From positions 381,001 to 445,000 of the forward strand of contig CM055100.1 in NCBI GenBank assembly GCA_029204225.1: DNA of 64,000 nucleotides, in the 5' to 3' direction. Both the position numbers and the translations under genes were made by a program. Below the pieces are notes generated by a model, which ran no database searches, was not told the DNA's origin, and worked only from the letters and a program-made list of their open reading frames with translations. Positions within the stretch are counted from its first letter, which is position 1; every line of letters begins with the position of its first letter. Shown in pieces: positions 34,792-44,599 of the stretch. Source of the stretch: Diphasiastrum complanatum. Its lineage: Eukaryota; Streptophyta; Lycopodiopsida; Lycopodiales; Lycopodiaceae.

Positions 34792-35145
34792 ATTCATCCA
34801 CAATGTATGCAGCTTTCATCTTCAGGAATAGCACTCGAGATGTGTTTGTGGTCTCAAATAATGCCTTCAACGTATCCCATGTTTCTTTTGGTCCTTCTGA
34901 ATCTGAAATGTAGGGAATAATTGCATCTCTAACTGATAAGTCGATGACATTTTGTGTTTTCCATTTTCTCCTGTCAAATGCTCGCTGACCTTCTTCAATC
35001 ACTGGCCTTGTCTCTTCACCTGTCACGATCTCCCATAGCTCATTTTCCATCAAAATGTTCTTCAATTTGAATTTTCAAACTGCATAGTTGCTGGCTCCTT
35101 CCAATTTGCTTGACTCATTGAGGACACTCTCGCTTAGAGTTTCCA
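34792..35145 (-). pseudogene. Ty1/copia gag N-terminus (element C)
   Basis: The likely start codon is at 35145-35143 on the minus strand (METLSESVLNESSKLEG). The frame runs through an in-frame TGA, where a Trp is expected in the NYAVWKF-type motif, into MENELWEIV, GPKETWDTLKALFETTNTSR and KMKAAYIVDEL. It is then broken by the insertion at 34022-34791. It matches 58250-58440 plus. Confidence 0.8.
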
Positions 35146-35275
35146 TTACTGGATAGATGAGTCCGGATCACAAAAAACAAAATAAAAAATGGCTCAGTCT
35201 GAATACACAACTTGTCTACAAAGTTTATCACGCCACATAACTATATAAATTTTTTTTTTCTTGGTTGTACACCTG

Positions 35276-35443
35276 ATCTCGGAATGACGCAAGGATGTAT
35301 GACTGTTCGGGATTCTCTCTACCTCACTCGTGTGGTTCCGATATTGGTACGGACATGCGATATCGGAACGATGCGAGGATGTACGACTTTTCAGAATCCT
35401 CTCTGGTTCGCTCGTGTGGATCCGATATTGGTATGGATAAGAT
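35276..35443. repeat. Tandem 84-bp duplication in the element C LTR/leader
   Basis: Copies start at 35276 and 35360 and share GGAT.GTA.GAC, CTCGTGTGG.TCCGATATTGG and nearby blocks. The phrase CCAATATCGGATCCACA at about 58227 (plus) is the reverse complement of part of it and again stands just before gag of the same family. This is therefore probably LTR or leader sequence of element C. Confidence 0.65.
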
Positions 35444-35810
35444 GAAAAGTAGAGAGAATATAACAACTTTTTGAAGGAACATTTTAGATTCCCCACTTCG
35501 GCACGCGGCTACGCCGCCTCCTCTTTGCAAAGATTTCGAAGTGAGTGATCGTTCAAACAAATAGAGAGCAGTAATGTGAAAAGTATGAAGCCTCAAAACT
35601 GTGAATGGCAGTACTAGACATTGTTTGGTGTGATTTACAGTAGCCCAAACAAACAGATGAGAGATTTCTTGGCACAACTCTCTGACAAAAGGCACTTTTC
35701 ACAAATACTAAAAAAAATATTGTAAAACTTTTTCCACTCAATAGATTTTCAATCTGTTTGATGTAGTCCTAGCCTTTTTGATGCCTCCGGGACTAGGTCT
35801 TTGTTCTCCA

Positions 35811-37035
35811 CTAATAACTGTGAGCTCCAAAACCTGCAAAATACACCAATAAGGATGTGGCTGCTAACACAATCCGAAAACTGAATGACTGTATCTTGAC
35901 GACAGGACTGAAAATTTCTTGATAATCAACTCCTTGGACTTGAGTGAATCCTTTAGACACCAGCCGTGTTTTCCATTTGGCAATGGAACCATCAAAGTTG
36001 ATCTTCTTTTGAAAATCCACTTGTTGTCGATAACTCTCTTGTGAGTGGGGAAGTCGACCAATGTCCAGGTCTGGTTCGTCAAAAGTGAGTTGTACTCACT
36101 TTCCATAGCTTCTTGCCACTTCACAACATCCTTGGAGTTAATTGCTTTGGCTAGGGTCTCTGGTTCTTTAGATGAAGTCCAGAATGATTGAGGTGTATAC
36201 CTCTCAGGAACTGTTCGAGTCCGTGAGGATCTGCTGACGTTTGGTTGACTATGATGCGATGATGCTTCTTCTTGAATTTCTCTAGATCTGTTCGAGCTGG
36301 CATAGTTTGGTCTGATGACAGATACTGTCGGCTGCTCGACTTTTGTAGTTGTAGCTACAGGTTCTGTAGAAGAATCATCAACGTTGGAAGGTTGAATTCT
36401 ACGTAAAATAGGATGAAATAACATAGCATCATTTATCGATGGCTGTTTGAAATCATAGTATGCATGTTCTTGAAATATTACATCCCTAGAGAAAATACTA
36501 CATTGGTGGATGGATCATAAACTTTATAAGCTTTATGCTCATCAGGATAGCCAATGAAAATACATTTATTTGTCCTATGATCCAGCTTCTTTCTAAGATG
36601 TTTGGAAATGTGAACAAAACATATACAACCAAAGCTTTTTAAATGGTTGATACTAGGCTTGTGTCCATGCCAAAATTCATAAGGAGTTTTGTTGCTGACG
36701 ACTTTGGTACTGGATCTGTTCTGCACGTAATAGGTTGTGGCAGTAGCTTCTGTCCAAAACTTTGCAGGTAGGTGTGCTTGATGTAGCATGGATCTGGCTG
36801 AGTTGAGAAGAGTTTGATTCTTCTTTTCCGCAATCCCGTTCTGTTGAGGTGAATAGGAAGTGGTAAACTGTCTTCTAATACCATGTTTAGCCAAGTAGTC
36901 GGACATCTCATTAGAGATGTATTCGCCGCCACCATCAGTTTGGAGTGCCTTCACTTTTGTAGACATTTGTGTCTCAGTCATGGCCTTGAATCTCGTGAAG
37001 CATTCAAAGGCTTCACATTTGTGCTTAATGAACAT
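35811..37035 (-). pseudogene. Ty1/copia integrase and RT start (element F)
   Basis: Frame 36478-37035 holds the integrase core and end (ALQTDGGGEYISNEM, SYSPQQNGIAEKKNQT, TKVVSNKTPYEFWHGHKP, GYPDEHKAYKVYDPS). Frames 35864-36424 and 35811-36020 hold the Ser-rich linker, VKWQEAMESEYNSLL, TWTLVDFPTHKRVI and the RT lead-in (TRLVSKGFTQVQGVDYQEIFSPVVK), split by one frameshift. The RT stops before YVDD, next to the leader of element C. Confidence 0.85.
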
Positions 37036-37057
37036 GACTGTATACCATCTAGAATAA

Positions 37058-37770
37058 TCATCTATGAAAGTGATAAAATAGATTGCATCTCCTAAGGATG
37101 GAGTTGGAGGCTTCTGCTGCTCTGCTGCACTTGATTCTTGCCCTTGGAATAATCATTCTTCTTGGTGTATAGAGCCATGGATTTGTCTTTGATGGACAAG
37201 TTGATAGTCTTTCTCCGTATTTCTTCTTGAAGAAGATGAGCAATCACCTTTTGAAATGTGAGGTCATGTTGTGTGGAGATCATCACTACAAAGTGTTCAT
37301 ACAACTTTGGAAGAGAAGAAAGCAAGGTCATAACGGCATCATCATCTTGAATAGAACATCCTACAACTAGTAACTAATCCAATAGAGACCTGAAGTTGTT
37401 GATGTGAGAAGTGATGGCAGTAGAATCAGACATGCTAAGAGTAAAGAACTTCTTTCTAAGATGTAATCTAGTGTTTACATCATGAGTCTCATAGAGATCT
37501 GATAACAAATCTAATTCATCCTTAGAGGTTTTGCATGTGATAAAATGGGATATTTGAGAGTCGGCCAGATTGAGTGTGATACATGCTAAGGCCTTCTGAT
37601 CTTTGATCTTCCATGCCTTTGCTCGATCACCATCTTCTGGTTTCAGGTCTACACCTTCTACTACATCTTAAAGATCTTTATCTATCAACATCATTAGGAG
37701 TTTTAACTTCCAGATGTAGAAGTTAAAACCATTGAACTTGTCAATGACTCTAGCTTCATCGTATGATGAA
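37058..37770 (-). pseudogene. Ty1/copia gag (element F), fused to integrase by deletion
   Basis: The minus strand encodes Gag: RAKAWKIKDQKALACI, CKTSKDELDLLSDLYETHD, then MTLLSSLPKLYEHFVVMIS and QEEIRRKTINLSIKDKS. Soon after (KGKNQVQQSSRS) the frame changes directly to integrase (ITFIDDYSR type), so the zinc knuckle, protease and pre-integrase parts have been lost by a deletion near 37070-37090. One Gln-type position shows a stop near 37378. Confidence 0.75.
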
Positions 37771-37852
37771 GATGAAGAGCTACCAAGATGAGATATGATA
37801 ACAGTAATACAAATAGAACAAACTTAATCTCTCGGTTTATTTGGACTATGCT

Positions 37853-37865
37853 TTGATACCAATCT
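37853..37865 (-). other. Primer-binding site and LTR end of element F
   Basis: The minus strand reads TTGGTATCAAAGC just after an LTR end CCCCATCA (plus-strand TGATGGGG at 37866). This is a one-mismatch match to the initiator-Met primer site. The 5' LTR should lie above 37866, probably to about 38.5 kb, but I could not fix its other border. Confidence 0.6.
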
Positions 37866-39641
37866 GATGGGGCAAGGGAGATAGAAGAATGCGAATGAAA
37901 AAGAGAGCAGGAATATTGCGGAACAGCTCTCCCATTACAATCAGCTGCTAGATGCCCAAACAGTCTAATAGAAAGCTTATGCTAAATATAATCACAACTT
38001 TAAGTGTTCTAGTTGTCCAACAAGAAATTAGATTCAATATGATGCTTAGTTCTGAAATAGATAGAAAGAGCAGTATGGTAGCACAAGTTCCTCAGGCATC
38101 AAATACAGCCATCGTCTGATCAGAAACTGAGGAGTCGTAGACGTCCATGTTTTGATCAGAGTGAGTGAACAAACTTTATCAAATAGCAATAAAGTGCATT
38201 CAATCACAACAAGCATTCATCTACGTTATACACAGATAGAAAAACATGTTGCTGCTATATTACACTGAAGCACAATGAAATAACAATTACAACCAAAATG
38301 GCGGCATAACTGGGAGGCTCATGGATGGAGCGTCAAGTAATTTGTGCTGGGATGATCTATTTATAGATTGCATCCATGTATTAACTACATTGAATGTTTG
38401 TCACCTAATTAGGAAAGCCGTTGTACTTGGAAGTATATGGCTTTTGTGACAACTGTACATAGTGTATACTATCAACAAATTAGGAATGTTGACGTGGACG
38501 AGGACGTCGCAAATTCTCTCACTTCGTATTTTACGTGAAGTGGTTTTCTCTCACTTCGAACTATGTTAGTTTTTCATTTCAAAGAAATGCAAAAAAAATG
38601 AAACTGTCGCAAACATAGCTCATTTCTGTAGACTATCACGACACTTAGAGTATTTTTGCTGACTGTCGCAAAAGTAATGTATTTCTGCATACTTGTTCTA
38701 AATGCTAATTTCATGGAAGTTCTTGAAGATGGTGGCAAGTCTTCAATGACTTCAAATTATTGAACTTAACATATGAACTTGAAATTACGATAGGATTGGT
38801 TACCCTTTGCTAGAGATTAGCCCGAAGCCCGTTGTAGACGTTCTTCATGTAGATTGGCTATCTAAGTTGTGATTTCTGCAGGTATCAGATGAGCAGACAC
38901 AGAACCAAAGATGGTTTCACCTAAACCTAGATCAATGATCAATAAACGTGCAAGAAGAATCATGAAATAAGAATTGTCATTCACCAAGGAGACAACTGTG
39001 GGCTTAATTTTCAACAAACATCAGCTGACAACCAGACAAAACCCACATCCCCACAAGTAACAATTTTGGGAGGGGAGAGAGATGGAAATGCCATTCCCAA
39101 GGAGACAACAGCAACACAGGAAGAGTAGGCTCATCAAGTCCATATCATCACAGACAAATCCTCTTATTTCGATGTTGCGGACTTGATCAACATAGAAGAC
39201 GACACCAACGAGGAAAAGGAAGACCAACATGGGGAAGCCAGCTCTTACCCGACTCCATTGTCACCTCCGCCCAACCTATCACTCCTCCATCCACCATTCT
39301 CACACCCACTACCACCACTTTCATTCCTCCATCTTCACAATTACCACCCCCACGTCCCTCTCAAACATTGTTCTTGGGACTAATGCCACAGCTACCATGT
39401 ACACTTATTGGTGAGCTAACATAAAGAACTGGATAGCAAATTCAAGCAGAAGGAACAAGTTATAGCAGAGCAACGAATACAAATCAAGAAAAAAGAAGAT
39501 GAGGCTGAGGAGAAGAGGATTTCAATATGGAGCTGCAAGCTACCATGGACAAGCAAGCGAGCTGAATGAGGTTCAAAATAAACTTAAGCAACAGATGAGC
39601 CAGATCGACCAAGCTCGAGACGTGGATCATCTGGTGTGATG
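37866..39641. other. LTR and unclassified non-coding sequence
   Basis: The first part is the element F LTR. From about 38500 there are GAAGTGGTTTTCTCTCACTTCG-type phrases and a CTGTCGCAAA phrase reminiscent of repeat R. No gene was recognised to 39.6 kb. Confidence 0.4.
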
Positions 39642-39851
39642 ATGGTACCCCTCTTCTGAAGCCGGAAGATATCCAAGTTCAGGCCCCTCAAGCCTCGGCA
39701 ATCAGAATGGAAAAGTATATCAAGCTTATTCAAGAGAAAAAGGCCGATAAGAAGAATTTTGAACAAGATGCTGAGAAACAGAGAAAGGTCATTCAATCCC
39801 AAAAGCAGTTGGATCAAGTGAGAAGAACCTACAAAAAAATTTGGACAAAGT
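39642..39851 (+). pseudogene. Coiled-coil coding fragment, origin unknown
   Basis: A 69-residue open frame, starting MVPLLKPEDIQVQAP and continuing with KKADKKNFEQDAEKQRKV, is rich in Lys, Gln and Glu with a heptad-like pattern. It ends at a TGA. Nearby frames carry similar text (NEVQNKLKQQMSQIDQARD at about 39565-39620), so one longer coiled-coil ORF has probably been broken by frameshifts. It could be part of a retroelement Gag or an extra ORF. Confidence 0.35.
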
Positions 39852-40295
39852 GAACCAACTTTGGAACACGACGTGCAAGGCCCAAGCAGGAATTTCCGAC
39901 TAGCAGACAAGGGACAATCACGGAGATGACGGAGCTTCTGGATATGATGGGCCCACCCATCAGTTGGAATCAGATGGAAAGGCAACTGAAGCCACCTCTA
40001 GGAGTTTCTCTGCCCCTCCAGGTAATTATACGACTTCCCATTTTTTCTTATTTGATTTTTCTCAAACCTTCATGCCCACATACCTCGTTCCCAAGCCACC
40101 ACTTCCCATCCCCATCTGAGTCGACCATTGAGACCGCACCAAGGGCCTCATGAGACGTACAAAGCCCGACGAGACGAGTTTGTAAAATAACTTAGCTCTC
40201 CCTATGTTGCATACAATCTTGTCGAGAATCCCATACCTGGTAAACCCACCACACTCATGAGCGCCTGATCTACCTGAGATCAACACCTGGGCTAA

Positions 40296-40332
40296 AGCTA
40301 TTCCAAGAGCACCTCTCACCTTAGACCGAGGA
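40296..40332 (+). repeat. Dispersed 37-bp motif, copy 2
   Basis: It matches 7733-7770 (minus) and 41358-41393 (plus). About 350 bp downstream, LTR-like text with a poly-A signal (TTGTATTGAATAAAGAAG near 40684) follows, which supports an LTR origin. Confidence 0.5.
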
Positions 40333-41160
40333 GGTCTTTGAGAGAGAAGATGAGTGTGAAGAATGAGAGCTGAGCATGAGAGCCAAGAAATACTAGCTAG
40401 GACAACAGTTAGAAATCATGTGAGCCTCATGGTGAATCTCAAGTGATGGAATGACCATGTAGGAGCTAGTATGTGTAGGCATTTGTAATAAATGTTGTAG
40501 ACCCCTCTTAAATAAAGTAGAGTGAACCACCTTTTGATGTGACCTCTAGTGGAGGAGCTAATTCCACTTGTAATTTGTGAAATTGTGAAATTGCCACTTA
40601 GGCTCCATCCAGACAACTCATTGGCTTATTTAAGAGCCTCCCTCTCTTGTGAGGGAGCTTTTCTTGTAATGCCTTTGCTCTTGTATTGAATAAAGAAGAT
40701 CCTTCACGAGTTTTGGCATTCATGGAGCTCATTGATCATGATAGCTTTCTTGAGTGATTCCCTTATGATCATGACCTTCCATCCCTTTGTGTGGTTGTGG
40801 AATTAGATTAATTTTTTTGCTTTCTTTCATTATGCATTATGGAGTAGAGTGGATTAGTTTTCCTTGTTTATATTTTAGAGTAGAATCAGGCTTCAAGTAA
40901 ATTACATAGGCTGAAATAGTGGCATAGATCTTGCATAGTCATCTATATTTTAGTTCTTGATGTTCTTGAGAAGTTCATGAATCAAGAGATGAGTGTTTCT
41001 TGATTCTTGCACTTGTAATGCTTGCTATTGGCTGAGTCCTAGTTGGTGGTCCATCATAAACCTCCTTCGTTTCTGATTCTTGCTCTTTTGGTTCACGATG
41101 AGCTTTCGATAACATAATCACAACATCATCCAAAGTATAGCGTTTCAAATGCTCGGGCAT
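40333..41160. other. LTR-like sequence, no gene
   Basis: The stretch 40400-40790 resembles plant LTR text: CTTGTGAGGGAGCTTTTCTTG, then TTGTATTGAATAAAG. A hairpin-like ATCAAGAGATGAGTGTTTCTTGAT at about 40981-41004 resembles the perfect hairpin at 6148-6183. Confidence 0.35.
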
Positions 41161-42049
41161 ATCATGTTGGACTTCTTCGGATTTTTTATAAGGATTGATC
41201 TTGGATCTTCGTTAACTTTCTTGGCAAGAATCGATCATGGAGGTAATGACTTTCTAGAAGACATGCTCTTCTCTAAAGGTGATGACTTCCTTGATGGTGA
41301 TTTTTTGCGAGAACTCTGACTAGAAGAATCATCTTTGATCTTCTCTTTTTCTCGGATAGAGCTACCCAAGAGCACCTCTCACCTTAGACTAGAGACGGTA
41401 CGTTCTTAGAATCAAGTTTTCGAGATGATGTTTTCGATTTCAGGACCGTATTATAGTGTTGCTTAGCTTGCTTCTTCGTCATTGGTCCTGCAATCTACCT
41501 TTCCTTCAATACAACTACTTTAGGTAGTTTTATTGTTGGTTCATCCAAAATATCTTGAACTCCAAATCTCATAGGATCCATGTGATTGAGAATTTATTCA
41601 TCTGTAAGCTCTGCATCTTCATTGTAAGTCAAGGCATGAATCACATGAATTAGATCATCTTCAATCGGATCTGGTATTGGATCTATCGATATCCAAGCTA
41701 CATTCATCATGTTCAATGGAAAAGTGATCTGGGTATCCAAAGTTTGATCTGGTATAGGAATCTTGCTTAGTTTGGATTGATTATCTCATTGACAAATATA
41801 GCCTGCTGTACAATCCATTATTGCAAGAGCTTGGTTCCAATTGACAGTATCAGTTTGAGAGTCATAATGATCTCCCATAGTTTTCACTTGTCGATCTCAA
41901 GTATGATCCATTGTTGATGAATCATCATCCTCTTTTTGGACTACTGGCTTAATAGTTCAAGTGATTGGATTAACTTTGACTGCACACTCACAATTCTCGA
42001 AAGTAATTTTTTCGGTGCCCCAGTTATGAACTACTTGCGCAACTTGTAA

Positions 42050-42397
42050 TCATGGATGGCACAATAAGACACAATATACATTCAGTGCGTCAGGTAAGTC
42101 CATTACTACAAAAGTAATGACAACTTGAACTCCAGTGATTTTGACAGGTATATCTTCTACCATCCCCTTAGGATGGACTGTCGTTTGATCAGTTAGCTTT
42201 ACGACAAAAGTCGTAGACTTCATCTTTGTAAGTCTCCATTTTGCACATAGCTTTGTTGAAATCAATATAACTCCGGAACCTCCATCTATCACGGTTGCTT
42301 CTTTACCAAACTGTCTATGTTGTATCGGCAGGGTGATAGTTTCTTTCTCAAGATGTTCCGACATTGAGTACTTCATTTGTTTCTTCAGACCTGACAC
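42050..42397 (-). pseudogene. Ty3-type aspartic protease remnant
   Basis: A 115-residue frame contains an aspartic-protease-type motif (ATVIDGGSGVILIST) and following strands (KSTTFVVKLTDQTT, VVITFVVMDLPDA). It corresponds to the protease of the plus-strand element at 59620-59960 (AVLDCGSGVNIIST). The usual D-[ST]-G is DGG here. It lies downstream of the gag remnant at 43.0-43.7 kb. Confidence 0.6.
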
Positions 42398-42686
42398 AAA
42401 AACATGGCTTTTGATGGACTAGTGGTTCGATCTAAGTTAATCTTTCTGTTAATACTTCTTTTGCTTTCAATAGCAGCTTAATAAATTCTCCAATGTAATA
42501 TCCATCTTGATGGTGGACAGAATATTCACGATCATTTCTATTTGTGGCACTTCAGTATCTGTCATCTTGAAGGGTTCTTCATGATGGTGAAACTGCGTAT
42601 TAACATCCATTCATGAATTATGTCCTTCTGGTTGCGACACAGGTGAAGAATGGGCTTCGATTGTTGCTTTAGCTACTTCTAAGGAA

Positions 42687-42688
<2 letters not shown>

Positions 42689-42769
<81 letters not shown>
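42689..42769. repeat. (TC)n microsatellite, about 40 units
   Basis: A pure TC run of 81 bp lies within the minus-strand Ty3 gag-protease remnant. Confidence 0.95.
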
Positions 42770-42770
<1 letters not shown>

Positions 42771-42921
42771 AGGCTTCTTCCTCTTGCAATTGTTTAATCC
42801 ATTGCCTCATGTTCTAATATCTCTTCTTTTCTGAGTTGAGATTCGGATACACCCCGTATGTAGTAGGTATATCTGTAGTTGGTACAAATTCAGCAAGTAC
42901 TGGATCAATTAGAACTTATTT

Positions 42922-43691
42922 CTATTTTTGAGCTTTGGTAACAACCATCAAAGATACACTTGGTTCAGTAGGCTGAGTTGTTGGTCTTTGCTTGATCATA
43001 ATCATATTCACTGGAGCAGTAATCGGTAGTGGTTTTGGTCTTGATGGACAGTCCTTTTTAACAATGTCCATAATCACATCCATGAAAGAATGGAATAAAC
43101 TTTCCTTTGTTTGGACATTCCGCAACTCTGTGATTTTCTCCACATGCAAAGCATCCAAATGGTGCTCTGGCCCATTGTCTCATTGCTTGTTGTTGTGTGG
43201 CAATATAGATAGTGTACTGCTTTGAAGGACCAATCTCTTGATCATTACTGTAATTCCATTGCTCATTTCCATTGTAAGGTTCTGGTTCCATTAGATTAGT
43301 AGGAGGAGCTTGTTGTCCTGGTGGAGCTGGCAAAGCTGGTCGTTCAAGAAATCCAAGGGCAAAGTTGTGAGCCTTAGCTTCAGGTCCCTTTGCGTAAGTA
43401 GATTTTTGATATTGAAGCTTAGCATACCTTTGTTGGATAAACCAAGGATTAAACAAGCAAAAAACTGTTTCATGGCCCGTACAATTGCATAGATGACAAA
43501 TAGTATACGTCATTCATTGTTTCAATGTTGGACATTCGTTCATAGTGTGATTTACCGCACAAATCGAACACTGGACACCAACTAGAAAATGTCTTGGCGA
43601 ACTTTTCCATTGTTTTGCTACTCTGAGTCTGCACGTCTTCCAAAGCTTTCAGTTTCTCATGGAATTGAGACTGCATCTTATCCAACTGCAT
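42922..43691 (-). pseudogene. Ty3-type Gag tail with two CCHC motifs
   Basis: The minus strand encodes a coiled segment (QSQFHEKLKALEDVQTQSS), then in frame 43058-43513 a zinc knuckle CHLCNCTGHETVFC (CX2CX4HX4C). About 110 residues later comes a second, shortened one, CFACGENHRVAEC (CX2CX3HX4C). Between them lies a Pro/Gln-rich linker. The frame then breaks toward the protease. It is probably the same broad class as the 55.6-63.6 kb element. Confidence 0.6.
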
Positions 43692-43859
43692 CTGCTACTT
43701 TTGACCAAGTTTCTTGAACTCAATGATCAATCTTCTCCAAACTAAAAAATGATGATTTACTATAAATAGAATCCTAAGAGGATTCAACGAAAGTTTCAAT
43801 GAAGGTTGCAAGAGTAATACTGTTCTTTTTGCAAGAATAGGTCAATATGACAAATGGCC

Positions 43860-44003
43860 TGTTAGAAATCCATAAATCATAATATGGATGGACAGACTAG
43901 GATTCGAACCCAAAACCTCTCTCATACCGAATGGGATGCTCTACCACTGAGCTATCCGCCCTGTTTGATAGTTCTCTCTAGAGTGTGGATTGATATTCCA
44001 ACA
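43860..44003 (-). mobile_element. Short LTR (144 bp) of a TRIM-like element, containing a tRNA-like sequence
   Basis: On the minus strand the segment starts TGTTGGAATATCAATCC and ends GGATTTCTAACA, i.e. TG...CA with short imperfect inverted ends (TGTTGGAA/TTCTAACA). It is immediately preceded by a polypurine tract (GAAGGGGGG, 44004-44012). Upstream of that, a primer-site-like TGGTGTCAAAGCC lies at 44074-44086. A PBS-to-PPT internal region below 100 bp is the hallmark of TRIM retrotransposons. The upstream LTR is missing apart from a possible CTAACA end at 44092-44097. Confidence 0.5.
43890..43961 (-). tRNA. tRNA-like sequence inside the TRIM-like LTR (CGG, Pro-type anticodon)
   Basis: The 72-nt minus-strand sequence folds as a tRNA. 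The 7-bp acceptor is GGGCGGA with TCTGTCC (two G-U pairs), the D arm GCTC/GAGC, and the T arm TTGGG-TTCGAAT-CCTAG. Box A (TAGCTCAGTGG) and box B (GGTTCGAATCC) match the consensus. The anticodon arm (TCCCA, loop TTCGGTA, TGAGA) has one mismatch and the variable loop is 6 nt. By position the anticodon would be CGG, but the body does not look like plant tRNA-Pro. No CCA and no T-run terminator follow directly. It is more likely a tRNA-derived promoter module than a working tRNA gene. Confidence 0.5.
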
Positions 44004-44119
44004 CCCCCCTTCAAGCCACACTTGGTTGAGGTCCTAGCTGTCACCTGCCCCAAAACTTGGGCCATCTAACCATGGCTTTGACACCATGAACTGTTAGGTC
44101 TAACTTGGCTCTGATACCA

Positions 44120-44548
44120 TGTAGGAATACAGAATCAAGACTATTCATTAACACAAACTATTCTCAAAGAGAAGAGAGAGATGGTTAGATGACCCTCTTG
44201 TAGAAACTTGTGGACAGCCAATATGAACAGTAGATTGCTTAACAAAAGTGTGTCTCATACAAATGAATGGCTACATATAAGTAGTCCAAGATGGCTATCT
44301 ACCTTCATGACTGTTGGCTGTCCAATAACTTGACTAATGGCTATCTAGCTACCATAAGTTACATAAAATAATTAAGTACCCCAAATAACAAGTTAGGTAC
44401 TTAGTTCACATGTATAGGACGAGTCCCTACAAGCTAGTTTCATACTAACTTGGGCCTAAAATATAAATGACCATGGTTACACAGATCTCGACCTTTTGGG
44501 TCATAGTAACCTATGGCTTCTACATTATTTACATTTATTATTCTAACA
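44120..44548 (-). mobile_element. LTR of copia element G (429 bp), flanked by PPT and PBS
   Basis: On the minus strand it starts TGTTAGAATAATAAATG and ends GTATTCCTACA. A polypurine tract AAGGAGGG (44549-44556) stands before it, as for a 3' LTR of the pol at 44.6-47.5 kb. A perfect primer site TGGTATCAGAGCC (44107-44119) stands directly after it, as for a 5' LTR. An LTR with both neighbours indicates a tandem or recombined element. About 90 bp further the TRIM-like LTR begins. Confidence 0.7.
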
Positions 44549-44599
44549 CCCTCCTTAAATGAAAAGGACATGTATTCACTAAGTAAGAAAATCAGCATG

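Noticed and set aside
43890-43961. A functional tRNA-Pro(CGG) gene
   Set aside because: The fold and boxes are good, but the anticodon stem has a mismatch, no terminator follows, the body does not resemble plant tRNA-Pro, and it sits within an LTR-like segment. I keep it as a tRNA-like module.
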